Source: an uncultured Clostridia bacterium (lineage in GTDB: Bacteria; Bacillota; Clostridia; Christensenellales; UBA1242). Taken from it: a DNA stretch of 64,000 nt. A model generated the notes under the pieces. That model ran no database searches. It saw nothing but the letters and a program-made list of their open reading frames with translations, and had not been told where the DNA came from. Location of the stretch: contig CAKVOD010000001.1 of the NCBI GenBank assembly GCA_934778205.1, forward strand, positions 186,001 to 250,000. The letters are read 5' to 3'. This document shows, piece by piece, positions 7,458 to 18,223 of this stretch. The position numbers were made by a program, and so were the translations under genes. Positions within the stretch are counted from its first letter, which is position 1. The number at the start of each line of letters is the position of its first letter.

Positions 7458-10400
7458 TTATTCTTTAGTTTTTTCTTTTGGATTTTCCCAAAGAAGGATT
7501 TGTCCAATTCCTTCACGTGCATCGGAATAAACGATTTTGATGTTTGAGTCATTATCCTTTTGTATTTCCGAGAGTGTAAAATCGCGAGGTGTGCCACCTT
7601 TCAAAATCGCAATTTCACTTTCTGTGAGGGTTTCATTTTCTTCTATAATCTCGTTTGGTGTGTATTTTTTATAAAGTTTTTCATTTTTTAACAAATGGCT
7701 AAGATCGTTGTAACCAAGCCCTATTGTTATGCGATTGACATTTTTTGTGCCCATACCTTTGATTATGCCTTTTGTGATATTTTCCAAAAGTTTTTTGAAT
7801 TCCATTTCAAGGTCATCCATTTTGCTCAATAGGGTTGTTGGTATTTCGATGTTGTCAATTGTGACTTGTTTGTTTTCAGGATTATACCAAATCCAACCTT
7901 GTCCCATAAATTTGCCGTTTGCATCTCTAAATTCAAGAAATCCTGAATTTGGTTTTATCATTCCGTACTTCAAGCACGACTCGCCGTTGTTGTCGATTAC
8001 TTGGCAGCAGTTGGAGAGTTCGCCCAAAATGGACGCGGTCGGCGCGCGCTTGTCAAGATAATGATAACTGATTTTCGCGTTTGCAATTTCTTCAGGCGTG
8101 CAAACGGCGTCCATTGGCGCGATGTCAAGCGTCAAGTGCGCAATTTCGCCGCGCGCTTGCCTGACGCGTGCGCTAGCGTAGTTTTTCATTCCTAGCATAT
8201 ACCACTTTAATAGCGTTTCAAACTCCACTTGCGTGTACTGTGCATTTTGTGCAATCGTGTTCGCAAATTCTTTGATAAGTTCATTTCGTGTTGAGCGGTG
8301 CTCATCATCTTGCGCCGTCAAATACTTTGAAATGTCAAAATCTGAAACATTAGCAAAATAAAATTCGACGTCGTGCATTTGAATGTAGTTAGCGTTTGTG
8401 TGCCTGCGCATATCAGCGGAAACAACCTTTTTGTCAAATTTTTCTAACAATTTATCAAACTTGTTGTGGAAATCGCCCATCGCGTTTTTGACGCTGCCCA
8501 AATCGTCGGCGCGCACAAAATCGAGGAACGCAGGCTGATAATTTTCGGTATTTTGATATTTTTTGCCGATATTTTGCTTGCATTCGGCTGATTTTGCATA
8601 CTGCTCAATGCAATTGATGAACAAAATGGCATAATCTTTGTTATAAGGGTGGTTGTATGTGTCAAAATCCGAAAAAACGCGCTCAATTGTTTCTTTGTTG
8701 AATTTTTGCAAAATGTTTTCATTGAGCCATTTGCAAATGGTTGGCAATGGAAGATAGCGCTTGTCGTCGTCGACAAACATACCCAAACTTTCAGCGACTT
8801 TGAAAACTGCAATTTTGCAATTTGTAGACATATCGGAAATCGGTTTTTCTTGCCCCAAAATCTTGCATTTTGTCATAACATCTTGCCACGAATTTAGCAC
8901 GTCGCTACCTGCGTTTTTGCTGCCGCGACTTGCTGCGGACGCGTTTTTAAAGTACCCAGTAATTTCTTCTTTTGGTAGATTTTCGATGACAAATCTTGCG
9001 GGCAAAAACTTCGCAATGTTTTCCGCTTTTGCCTTGTTGAAAGGCACAAGTTTGAATAGTTCATTCTCATCAATGTTAGTATAAAAGTTCATTTTTGTCG
9101 CATTTTCAAGCGCGTCCTCAAAGTCGATTATGTTTAAATACCCCGTTTGTGGACAACTCGTGTCGACGCGCGCAATTGCAAATTTCCCGCTGTCTTTTTT
9201 AAATAGAATCATATCCTTGTCAAGGCAATTATAAATGTTCTTTGGCAATTTGACTTCGACATTTTTGCCGTCAATTTGTGTGAGCGCAAAAAGTTCGGCA
9301 TTTGAGCGCAAAATATTTTGAGTAAAAAATGGTGGAACTAATGGCGCAGTGTATTGCTTTAGATTTTCAAGTTCGTTTTGACCTAATGACATATTCTTTT
9401 TTCTATGCGTCATAGCGTTTGCTGGAATGACGATTTTTTCGATATTGCAGCAGTTTGAAATGGACATTGAATCAATAATTTTCAAGTTCTCAGGGAAAAT
9501 GATTTCTTTTAAATTTGGTAAATCTTTTAGTGCCCAAAACCCAAAATCTTCCACCGAATTAGGAATGTACACGGTATTTGGCTGCGGTGTTTCGTCGTAT
9601 CCAACAGGCACAATACGCTCTATCTCCTCATTGCCTGCGGCAAAGCAGTTTATGATAGCTTTTGTGCCGTCTTTGACAGTTGAATGCTGGGTGGCGAAAG
9701 CGAGCGCTTTAAACTCGCCCTTTGAATCAGCAGCATAAACGCAACCATCAATAGACTTAAAATATTTGTTTTCTGGGTCAATTATGATTTCAGTCAAGTT
9801 TGGACAATTTTTAAAGGAATTGCCCAAAAAATTAGCGCCTAAATTGCTGCCGATGTACACTCTTTTGAGGTTTGGGCAGTTGGCCATAAAACCGTTGCTT
9901 AGATATGATATATTGTTTGGCAAGTGGTATTCTACTTCATTTGTAGTAAAATTGATGTCAAAAGCAAGTTGTTTTACATCGTCAGGAAATGCGTTTTCAT
10001 TGCAAAAAATCAATTGAGAATTTGATTTTTTTATCACCGCGCCGTCGGGGCTAAGGTAATAGTTTTTGCAGTTTTCTGGAACCTTGATTTTTTTGATGTT
10101 GCTTTCAGACAATGAGTTTGACGACAATGTTGAGTTTTCGCCCAAAGTCAATTCTTCAATATCCGAATTTGGAAAACATTTACTATCAATGAAATCAACT
10201 GAATCGGGAATAACTAACGATTTTATGCCTTTGGTGTTGCTAAAAGCGCCGTACTCAATTTCTTTTAAGCCACCGTTGAGCGTGAGGGTTGGAACGAAAA
10301 ATTCTTTAAAAGCAAGAGCGTTTTCCCCGATAACAGTTGTTTCAGGCGGAATTGCGGACGCCGCGTCACTTGCGGCCGCGACCAAAGCAATGTCACCATT

Positions 10401-11135
10401 CTCTTTCTTTTGCAAAAGGTAGCCGTTGCGAATATAAACAGTGTTGTCCTTTGAATTATTGTCCATATCGAATTTGACTTTCGGGCATTTTGATACAATC
10501 ATCTCTTCTACCTTTTTTAAATTGCTCGATAGAGTCAAATCTTCAAGATTGTCGCAGTGGATGAACGCAGCGTGCTTTATTTCTGTGCAACTTTCAGGCA
10601 CTGTGAAGCGCTGCAAACTGACGCAGTTTGAAAACGCGCTACTACCGATTGAGGTGACGCCGTCAAGGTTTTTGACACTCTCAAGCGAATCGCACCACGC
10701 AAAAGCATAGTCGCCAATAATTTTTGGTTCATTTTTGCTTGAAAACGCAAAAGTTTTCAGTTTTTTGCACTCGTAAAATGCGCCTAAATCAACTTTTGTG
10801 ATTGAATCGCAAAACTCAAATTCCTCAAGGTTTTCGCAACCATAGAAAGCGTCATAGCCAATTTCTTTGAGTTGTGGCTGATTGCCGTCCTTTGCAAAGG
10901 ATACCTTTTTTAGTGATTTTGTATGCTGAAACGCCTGCGCGGATATTCTTTCCAAACTTGTTGGCAAAATAATTTCTTCCACATCCTCAAAATGAAAGTA
11001 TTTCATTATGCCGATAGTGTATAGGCTTGAGACACCATCCTTTATGCGCAAAACCTTTGTCTCATCATTATATTCAAAACAATCCGAAAATTTGTTTCGC
11101 AATTTTTGCAATTTATCATTCTTGTTGTCGCTCAT
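7458..11135 (-). CDS. Large BspA-like leucine-rich-repeat protein, cytoplasmic
   Basis: A 1225-residue protein of unknown function. About residues 35-600 are irregular BspA-type (LRR_5) leucine-rich repeats, recognisable by recurring elements such as IGYDAFYGCENLEE and VTSIGSSAFSNCVSL. The second half has no obvious repeats. A region from about 1040 is rich in conserved-looking residues (LSNCCQVI...ESC, then GQGWIWYNPENKQV and IDNIEIP), suggesting a separate folded domain that I cannot name. There is no signal peptide, lipobox or membrane segment, which is unusual because BspA-like LRR proteins are normally surface proteins. The start has a GAGG site eight bases upstream. It is transcribed against most neighbours and has its own terminator. 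Confidence 0.85.
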   Translation of the reverse strand: MSDNKNDKLQKLRNKFSDCFEYNDETKVLRIKDGVSSLYTIGIMKYFHFEDVEEIILPTSLERISAQAFQHTKSLKKVSFAKDGNQPQLKEIGYDAFYGCENLEEFEFCDSITKVDLGAFYECKKLKTFAFSSKNEPKIIGDYAFAWCDSLESVKNLDGVTSIGSSAFSNCVSLQRFTVPESCTEIKHAAFIHCDNLEDLTLSSNLKKVEEMIVSKCPKVKFDMDNNSKDNTVYIRNGYLLQKKENGDIALVAAASDAASAIPPETTVIGENALAFKEFFVPTLTLNGGLKEIEYGAFSNTKGIKSLVIPDSVDFIDSKCFPNSDIEELTLGENSTLSSNSLSESNIKKIKVPENCKNYYLSPDGAVIKKSNSQLIFCNENAFPDDVKQLAFDINFTTNEVEYHLPNNISYLSNGFMANCPNLKRVYIGSNLGANFLGNSFKNCPNLTEIIIDPENKYFKSIDGCVYAADSKGEFKALAFATQHSTVKDGTKAIINCFAAGNEEIERIVPVGYDETPQPNTVYIPNSVEDFGFWALKDLPNLKEIIFPENLKIIDSMSISNCCNIEKIVIPANAMTHRKKNMSLGQNELENLKQYTAPLVPPFFTQNILRSNAELFALTQIDGKNVEVKLPKNIYNCLDKDMILFKKDSGKFAIARVDTSCPQTGYLNIIDFEDALENATKMNFYTNIDENELFKLVPFNKAKAENIAKFLPARFVIENLPKEEITGYFKNASAASRGSKNAGSDVLNSWQDVMTKCKILGQEKPISDMSTNCKIAVFKVAESLGMFVDDDKRYLPLPTICKWLNENILQKFNKETIERVFSDFDTYNHPYNKDYAILFINCIEQYAKSAECKQNIGKKYQNTENYQPAFLDFVRADDLGSVKNAMGDFHNKFDKLLEKFDKKVVSADMRRHTNANYIQMHDVEFYFANVSDFDISKYLTAQDDEHRSTRNELIKEFANTIAQNAQYTQVEFETLLKWYMLGMKNYASARVRQARGEIAHLTLDIAPMDAVCTPEEIANAKISYHYLDKRAPTASILGELSNCCQVIDNNGESCLKYGMIKPNSGFLEFRDANGKFMGQGWIWYNPENKQVTIDNIEIPTTLLSKMDDLEMEFKKLLENITKGIIKGMGTKNVNRITIGLGYNDLSHLLKNEKLYKKYTPNEIIEENETLTESEIAILKGGTPRDFTLSEIQKDNDSNIKIVYSDAREGIGQILLWENPKEKTKE

Positions 11136-11682
11136 ATTGACCTCATTGTTTTCATATTAGTGTACCATATTTGTAGCGAGTTTGTCAATATTGTTGCTGA
11201 AGTTAGACGTGAAAGCGCACGGTTGTTGGGCAGACTTTCGTATGCGTCGGTTGTTTGAGTGGGTGCCTAGTTATGTGGGCACACAATTGTGATGGCAACA
11301 AAACTTGTAATCAAGGCGATGCGGTTTATTGTGAGCATTAAAATGTGTTGACAATGCTAGCAAAATAAAAAATATTTGTTCATATGCAGGCAAGGTCAAC
11401 AAATTTGCACGCAAACAATGATTAAATAGGCGGGCAAAATGCTTTGATTTTTTGTTTATTTTTGGTATACTAAATTTGATTTATCATTTTGCGCGGAATG
11501 TGTGTCGAATATAAATATTTTTGCAAGGTCTTGCAAATAATATTTTGATGTTATTTGGCGCGAAAACTAAGGCACAATTTGTGTGTACGGGCATTTGCTT
11601 TGCAACGCATTTCAAAGTGGCGGGGCGAATACGCGGGCGCGCACGCGTGGCTTTTGCAAATAATACAAAGGATGGGCAAAAA
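11136..11682. other. Divergent intergenic region
   Basis: Holds the promoters of the divergent LRR and Fn3-lipoprotein genes. A TATACT -10 candidate for the rightward gene lies at 11466-11471, and a small GTGCC/GGCAC hairpin at 11263-11282. The reading frame of the lipoprotein is open upstream to 11521, but that segment (GC-rich, no signal peptide) is treated as leader. Confidence 0.4.
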
Positions 11683-14600
11683 ATGGAAGGACAAAGGCTT
11701 AAAATAAGTACGATTGCGAAATTGTTGATTATTTTAATGGTGGGCTTGTTTTCCGCTTTGACGCTATATGCGTGCGGTGGTGACAAGGGGAAGAAAATCA
11801 ACAAAATCATCATCACGCAACCAAAGATACAATTGGTTGTTGGCACAAGCGAACAATTGACGCTGACGCTATCGCCGTCGAATGCCAGCAATGCGGATTT
11901 GGTGTTTGCGAGCGCGGACACGGGCGTTGCGACTGTCAACAAAGACGGCATTATAACAGGTGTTGCGAGTGGTGAAACAATGGTTTCGGTCACGGCAACG
12001 TTAGGTGGTGCGAGCGCGGTTGTCAGCGTTGTAGTTTTCAATGAACCTAAAAAACTTGATACGGTCACGAATCTAAAGTTTGATGGGGAAAAAGTCGTCT
12101 GGGATAGGGTCGACAATAACTATGGCTACGCAATCACGCTGAATGGTGCGCCGTATTCAAAGACGATTGTCAGTGAGTTTTTCACCGATTTTGAAGTCGG
12201 CGTTGAAAATGTAATTTCGGTGCGCGCGCTTGGAAACTCCAAGGCGTATCTTGACGCGGAGGACTCTGAGCAATTTATTTTCACGCAACTTGCTTCGCCT
12301 AGCATTTCAATTGAGCAAGGCATAATTTCGATTACGCCAAACTCAAACGCGAGCGTGTTTGAAATTCTTATGAACGGGCAGACGCACAAAAATCGTTTTA
12401 CATCCCTGAACTATATTATTGAGAACGACCTTGACGCGGGCTTTTATGCTTTCAAAGTGCGCGCGCTTGGCAATACATACAACAACACTTACAATTCAAA
12501 TTTTTCAAACACAATAACTGTGACAAAACTCGCTTCGCCGATTGAGTCGCAGGTAGAGGACAAAATTTTGACTTTCAAGAGTGTTGTTGGCGCGCAAAGT
12601 TACAACATAAAGATAATCAACAACGACACCGGCGAGATTTCGATTCAGCCGATTACAGCAACTTCGACGTATGTCAAGTACGACCTTGGCGAAGGCTATC
12701 AAGCGGGCGCTTACAATGTGTACGTTATGGCGGTTGGCGACCAGCGCACAACGCTAGATTCGGCTTACTCAAGCGAGTTTGCGGTTGACAAGTTGTCAAA
12801 GCCACAAAATGTCGAAATCAATAATGGCATCATCACTTGGGGCAAAGTTGCAAATGCAACAGGTTATGCACTCAAGATAGAATATAATGGACACATCACG
12901 ACTGAGGAAGATTTGACCGATGAACGCTTTGACTTTGCGTCAAAATATACCGACGCGGGCGTTTATAGTCTTTCAGTCACTGCAACGGGGGGCAGTATTG
13001 ACGAACAAACAAGGTTTGTCAACAGTGATTCTTCCGAAATTTTGAGCGTGACAAAACTTGCGTCACCGCAAAGTCTTGCAGTTCGTGGCGACAACGTCAC
13101 GTGGGGGGCAGTCGACCTCTCATATGGCTATATTGTCCGCTTAGATGACACACTTACGTTGCCTATTCAAGCGCAAAATTATATTGATTTCTTCGACACT
13201 GCGACGCAAACTTTTGTTGCAAAAAAATATACTATTAGCACAAAGGCAGTCGGGAATAATAAGGAAATAATTGACTCGGAATACAGTCAATCATTTGAAT
13301 TTAGGAAACTCAAAACAATTGACGAAAGCAAGGTTACGCTGAACGGCGGAACTGTCACGTGGCAAGGGCTTGGCGACGCGATTTTGTATGATGTGTTTGT
13401 CAATGACGCAAGCGAACCGATACGCGTGAGCGGGAATTATATGGATTTTTCCTCAACCGAATATGAAAGCGGTAATTACAGCATCAAGATTCGCGCAATC
13501 AGCACGGACAACTTGTCGGTTAGTGGCGAAAAATCTACTGCGATAGCATTTGAAAAATTGTCTTGCCCGACAAATTTTGAGGTACAGGACGGCATTTTGT
13601 ACTACTCAATGGCAAGCGGAGCAAGTTATCTCGGGTACAACTTGCGTGTTGGTAGCACTGAATATACTTCAATCAATGACGAGTTCTTGAACTTTGACAA
13701 GTATTTGGCAGACGACGAGGAAAAATTGGTCAGTTTGCAAGCAATTGGCAACGGACAAAATACGATTAGTTCCAACTTTAGTGAACCGATAAAACTACAC
13801 AAGATTTCTAGCAATGTTGGACTCAAAGTCGAAAACGGCAGTTTGAGTTGGGATGCGCAGAGCGGTGCAACGGGTTATGAAATTGAAGTTGAATACAGTG
13901 CAAACGAAACGACTACTAAGCAAACAATGTTTATTGATGGAGCAAATGTAACATTTATAAACCTTATGAGTTCAACAATGTTTTCACACGTTGGGGACTA
14001 TGTCATTTCAGTGCGCGCAGTTGGTATGACAAGTAAAATCACAAACACTGCATATACTTACGACATTACGAGCAAAGCAAGTTTTCCAGTTTCTGCGAAA
14101 AAACTTGCGTCAATTGAGAGTTTGAAAGTCGAAAGCGGACTTATCACGTGGGAGCCTGTCGACGGCGTCACATATTACGAAGTTATTTTGGACGGCAACT
14201 CTCTTGGCAGTGCGTGCGGTGTTGCGTCTACGTACGCTGTTGCTGGCAGTGCAGGAATGCACACTGTCAGCGTTATCGCGCGCGGGAATCAAGCAAACGT
14301 GCTTGACTCAACAATTGTTGAAAATCAAATTGAGGTCAAAAAACTTTCCAACGTATTTGCGCTACATATAAAGGACGCGCAAGTTATGTGGGACGGCATT
14401 GTTGGCGCAAATAGTTATGATGTTGAAGTTGTTGACGAAAACAATATTGTTGTCAAGAGCGCGCAGTCGATTTCTTCGACGAGTTATACATTCTATGGGC
14501 TTGAGGGGGGGATGTCATATTATGTTCGCGTCAAGGCAAACGGCAACAATAGTGACACCGTCAGTGGCGACTTTGGCGCAATGCTTGGCGCAAAAACTTT

Positions 14601-17600
14601 TGAAGTGAGAGTTCTCGCAGAGCCCCGCAATATTAGAATTGAAAACAACATTTTGTATTTTGACTATGTTGCAAACGCAAGCAAGTATGAAATTGTGTTC
14701 TCTCAACCGCAAGCGCAAGATACGCTTGACATTGCGCCTGTTGAAAATGAAACACGTGGCACATTTGATATGGCGGAATATTTGAGAGGCAAGAGTGCTG
14801 GCAACTATGCAATATTTATGCGTGCTGTTGATAATTCAGCGCAACAAGAATACTTGAGTAGTTCCTATTCAAAAGCAATCAATATTGAAAAATTGGGAAT
14901 ACCTGTTTTGTCAGTTGTCAATGGTATGCTTAATTATACAAAGGTATATTCAGCAGTTGAATACGAGATTGGCATCAAAAAGCCGTCTGAAACTCAACCA
15001 ACGATTTATAAGAACCGCAAAGATGTGACAACGTTTGCCTTTGGCACGCAATTTACGGCGGGCGAATATTATGTTGCAATCAAAGCAATGGGTGATGGTT
15101 CGTCGACATTCTCGAGCGAAACGAGTGAAGATTTTACAATTGAGAAATTGCGCACGCCTGTTGCGTCGACGGCTGAAAACGCTGACCTTGAGGTCAAAAA
15201 CGGACAGCTTTATTGGAAAGCAGTTGAAAATGCGACGCTCTACAGCATTTCAGTTTCCCGTTATGATGCGCTTGCGCAAAAATATATTCTCTCATATAAT
15301 ACACAATTACAGCCAAAAACTGAAAACTGGTATTTGCCTACAGGCGAAAGAGGAACATATCAAATTTCAATCAGCGTCAAAGGCGACGACACAAAATATG
15401 TTGATTCAGATGTATACGTCTATAACAAGGCGCTCAAAAAACTGAACGCGCCAAACGATTTGGGCGTTTTGGAGGGCAAAGTTGCGTGGACGAACAACTC
15501 GGAGGCGGTCAATGGCTATGAACTCATCGTCAATGACTCGTATATTCCAGTAGGTGGCACAAACACCTTTGAACTCAATGAAGAATTTAGCGCAATCAAT
15601 TATACTATTCGTGTGCGTTCTGTCGGCAACAACGATGCCACACTGACAAGTGACGCTTCCGACCCGATTTCAGCAAGCAAACTTGAAAAAGTCGTCTTGA
15701 ACGTTGACGACGGCGTGCTAAATTGGGAAAATATGGGTGCGCGTGCATATAATGTCATCATAGTCACAGACGGGGGCGATATGGTCGCAAACTTTGAAAC
15801 GACAGAGTTCAAGTACACTTTTGAAGGCATTGCTTCGGGATACTACTTTGTCAAGGTTAGACAACTTGGTTCCCTTCAAGCGGGCGGTTCGAATGGAATG
15901 TTGAACTCAGATGTTTCAGACGAATACGCCGTCTACAAAATGGAAACGCCAGAAAGTTTGTATATCAATTCCGACTTTACGATGACGAATCCTACCCCTG
16001 AGCAGTTGGCGCGCGCGGGCTACCTTGAGTGGAACGCGGTTGACAACGCTTCAAAATATTTGCTTACATATACTTACCAAACAGTGACTTTTGACCCTAT
16101 AAATGTTGTTGACAACTACTATAGGTTTGACGATGATATGTTGTTTGTCGGCGAATACACATTTGCAGTGCGCGCAACTGGCGATACAGTCGTCAAAGGC
16201 ACAAAAAGTTTCGTCTGCGTCAATTCTGACCCTAAGGAAACTCTCGCTGCCAAGTTGGGAGCGCCAACAGATTTGAGCGTTTCAAATGGCGTGTTCCGTT
16301 GGAATTCGGCGGAAAGCACGAGTTCGCTTGATGTTAGATATATGTTCTGCTACTACTTTGCCGAAGATGGGAAAGAGTTTGATATGGACACAATCAATGT
16401 TGAGTATGCAGGCAATGTCAACTTCCACACGCTCAACAAACTTGGTAAGTATAAATTGCTTGTCTATGCAGTGGGCGTCAACTGCATTCAAAGTGACAAG
16501 GCGGAACTTGCTGACGAGTACAAGTTTGACTTGTTTAGCGCGGGCAGTGGGGCTGTTGATGACCCTTACATCATCAAAACATTTACAGTCGGCGAAGGTG
16601 TCACTGCAAAAACTTATACCGCTTTGGAACAATTGAACTATTTGAACTACCTGTATGATAAGTCGTTTAAATTAATGGAGGACATCACAATTGGTTCAAC
16701 CTTTGTTCCGCTTGGAACACTAGACGAATTGAGTTTTGCTAGAGTCAACAACGGGTATAGTTTTGAAGGCGTTTTGGACGGAAACGGACACACGATTGCG
16801 TTCGACAGCGTCGACAATACGACAGCGTTTGGTGGCGTGGGCGAATTTGGATTGCTCTCATCAATTGCAAAAGTTGGTATTGTCAGGAACTTGACTTTGC
16901 GAGATTTCATTGTCAGTGGTTCGTATCACAAAATCGGCATTGTGACCGCCTCAAATAGTGGGGTCATTAGAAATGTGACCGTCATCAACACGGCGGAGCG
17001 CGGAATTACGTCTGCATATACAGGCGGTAACCAGCAAACATATGTCGGTGGTATCGCGGGCGAAAATACCGCCACAGGCACAATTGTTGGTTGCGTTTCA
17101 AAAATCTTAATCAATGCGACAAACACGAAAACATATGTTTATGCGGGCGGTATCGTCGGCTACAACTTGGGCGTGATAAAGGATAGTGAAACGCGCGCAT
17201 TCTATGGCAGTGTCAATCCTATCGACAAGCAAATTCAAGGTACATACGCGGGCGGTATTGCAGGTTATTGCGTCGGGGTTGCAAGTTCAATTGAAAGGTG
17301 CAAAAACGTCGCATCAGTCAACGCAACACCAAGCAAAGGTGAACACGGTAGCGCGTTTGCGCGCGCGGGTGGTATTGCGGGGTTGATTGAATTTAATGAA
17401 CTCAGCACAACGGGCGTCGTTATGCCACAAATTTTGGCTTGCTACAATACTGGACTTGTCAGCGCGCTAGCAAGCGGAGATAACTCTTCGGAAGCAGGCA
17501 CAAAGGTCGGAGGAATTGTCGGGCTTATTGCAGGCGGAACAATTAGTACGTGCTACAATGTGGGAACAATCTATATCTATGATACTGCCGAGCAAAAATT

Positions 17601-17862
17601 CTACGACATCGTCGGTGGCATAGTTGGTTGGAATACAAACAGTGAAAAATCGTATGTTGAAAACTCATACTATATTACAGGCGTAGGTATTCCGCTATCT
17701 TGCACGCAAGGATTCCAAAAAAATACTATGGCGCTCGTCACAATTGAACAGTTGCAAGCAGAAAGTGGCACAACAGACGCAGTCATCGACTTGCTAAATG
17801 AAGTGCAAGAATACTTTGTCTATAGCGCGGGCAACTATCCAAAACTTGTTTGGGAATCTTAA
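11683..17862 (+). CDS. Giant lipoprotein with Ig-like (Big2) and 17 Fn3-like repeats
   Basis: A 2059-residue predicted surface lipoprotein. An N-terminal signal segment (LLIILMVGLFSALTLYAC) ends in a lipobox with Cys at about residue 33. One bacterial Ig-like group 2 domain follows (to about residue 120). Next come about 17 tandem units of 75-100 residues with the pattern KL-x-SP...V..G...W..V..A..Y.V..., closing on VRA-GN...S; these are Fn3-like by pattern. The last 420 residues switch to GLUG-type motifs (YVGGIAGEN, YAGGIVGYN, YAGGIAGYC). The start at 11683 is chosen because it gives a proper signal peptide and has AAGGA upstream; the frame is open from 11521. No catalytic motif is seen, so adhesion or matrix building is likely but unproven. 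Confidence 0.88.
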   Translation: MEGQRLKISTIAKLLIILMVGLFSALTLYACGGDKGKKINKIIITQPKIQLVVGTSEQLTLTLSPSNASNADLVFASADTGVATVNKDGIITGVASGETMVSVTATLGGASAVVSVVVFNEPKKLDTVTNLKFDGEKVVWDRVDNNYGYAITLNGAPYSKTIVSEFFTDFEVGVENVISVRALGNSKAYLDAEDSEQFIFTQLASPSISIEQGIISITPNSNASVFEILMNGQTHKNRFTSLNYIIENDLDAGFYAFKVRALGNTYNNTYNSNFSNTITVTKLASPIESQVEDKILTFKSVVGAQSYNIKIINNDTGEISIQPITATSTYVKYDLGEGYQAGAYNVYVMAVGDQRTTLDSAYSSEFAVDKLSKPQNVEINNGIITWGKVANATGYALKIEYNGHITTEEDLTDERFDFASKYTDAGVYSLSVTATGGSIDEQTRFVNSDSSEILSVTKLASPQSLAVRGDNVTWGAVDLSYGYIVRLDDTLTLPIQAQNYIDFFDTATQTFVAKKYTISTKAVGNNKEIIDSEYSQSFEFRKLKTIDESKVTLNGGTVTWQGLGDAILYDVFVNDASEPIRVSGNYMDFSSTEYESGNYSIKIRAISTDNLSVSGEKSTAIAFEKLSCPTNFEVQDGILYYSMASGASYLGYNLRVGSTEYTSINDEFLNFDKYLADDEEKLVSLQAIGNGQNTISSNFSEPIKLHKISSNVGLKVENGSLSWDAQSGATGYEIEVEYSANETTTKQTMFIDGANVTFINLMSSTMFSHVGDYVISVRAVGMTSKITNTAYTYDITSKASFPVSAKKLASIESLKVESGLITWEPVDGVTYYEVILDGNSLGSACGVASTYAVAGSAGMHTVSVIARGNQANVLDSTIVENQIEVKKLSNVFALHIKDAQVMWDGIVGANSYDVEVVDENNIVVKSAQSISSTSYTFYGLEGGMSYYVRVKANGNNSDTVSGDFGAMLGAKTFEVRVLAEPRNIRIENNILYFDYVANASKYEIVFSQPQAQDTLDIAPVENETRGTFDMAEYLRGKSAGNYAIFMRAVDNSAQQEYLSSSYSKAINIEKLGIPVLSVVNGMLNYTKVYSAVEYEIGIKKPSETQPTIYKNRKDVTTFAFGTQFTAGEYYVAIKAMGDGSSTFSSETSEDFTIEKLRTPVASTAENADLEVKNGQLYWKAVENATLYSISVSRYDALAQKYILSYNTQLQPKTENWYLPTGERGTYQISISVKGDDTKYVDSDVYVYNKALKKLNAPNDLGVLEGKVAWTNNSEAVNGYELIVNDSYIPVGGTNTFELNEEFSAINYTIRVRSVGNNDATLTSDASDPISASKLEKVVLNVDDGVLNWENMGARAYNVIIVTDGGDMVANFETTEFKYTFEGIASGYYFVKVRQLGSLQAGGSNGMLNSDVSDEYAVYKMETPESLYINSDFTMTNPTPEQLARAGYLEWNAVDNASKYLLTYTYQTVTFDPINVVDNYYRFDDDMLFVGEYTFAVRATGDTVVKGTKSFVCVNSDPKETLAAKLGAPTDLSVSNGVFRWNSAESTSSLDVRYMFCYYFAEDGKEFDMDTINVEYAGNVNFHTLNKLGKYKLLVYAVGVNCIQSDKAELADEYKFDLFSAGSGAVDDPYIIKTFTVGEGVTAKTYTALEQLNYLNYLYDKSFKLMEDITIGSTFVPLGTLDELSFARVNNGYSFEGVLDGNGHTIAFDSVDNTTAFGGVGEFGLLSSIAKVGIVRNLTLRDFIVSGSYHKIGIVTASNSGVIRNVTVINTAERGITSAYTGGNQQTYVGGIAGENTATGTIVGCVSKILINATNTKTYVYAGGIVGYNLGVIKDSETRAFYGSVNPIDKQIQGTYAGGIAGYCVGVASSIERCKNVASVNATPSKGEHGSAFARAGGIAGLIEFNELSTTGVVMPQILACYNTGLVSALASGDNSSEAGTKVGGIVGLIAGGTISTCYNVGTIYIYDTAEQKFYDIVGGIVGWNTNSEKSYVENSYYITGVGIPLSCTQGFQKNTMALVTIEQLQAESGTTDAVIDLLNEVQEYFVYSAGNYPKLVWES

Positions 17863-17969
17863 ACAAGCGAAAGGTGGCTCGCCACTAAAGCCGTAAACAT
17901 AAAATAGTATGCTTATTAATAGAAAAGTTAAAATAAATCTTTGCAACTTTGCTAACTGCAAGAAAATGA

Positions 17970-18009
17970 TTTTGAAAAAAAGTGGTAACTTTACCACTTT
18001 TTTTCAAAA
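17970..18009. terminator. Strong bidirectional-looking terminator
   Basis: A 19-bp perfect stem (17970-17988 with 17991-18009) has A-rich 5' and T-rich 3' arms, so it can stop transcription from either side. It ends the giant lipoprotein gene about 110 bp after its stop. Confidence 0.8.
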
Positions 18010-18186
18010 TGGTTGAAAAAGATTGACATTAATTTTAATTTGTTTTTAAACGTGTCAAATGAGATTTTGATTGAGCAAAATGCAAGAATGGTGCTTAAAA
18101 TGTTGGGGATAGGGGCAAAAATGGGTGTTTTTGCTAAAAAAAAGTGGAAAACTATGCTAAAAATAAGTGCATTTTTTTAGATTATT

Positions 18187-18195
18187 TGCTATAAT
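18187..18195 (+). promoter_or_regulatory. Extended -10 promoter of rlmD
   Basis: TGCTATAAT (TG plus one base plus TATAAT) about 30 bp before the start codon; no good -35 is seen. Confidence 0.5.
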
Positions 18196-18223
18196 TAGTG
18201 GAATATATTTTAGAGAGAAAGTT

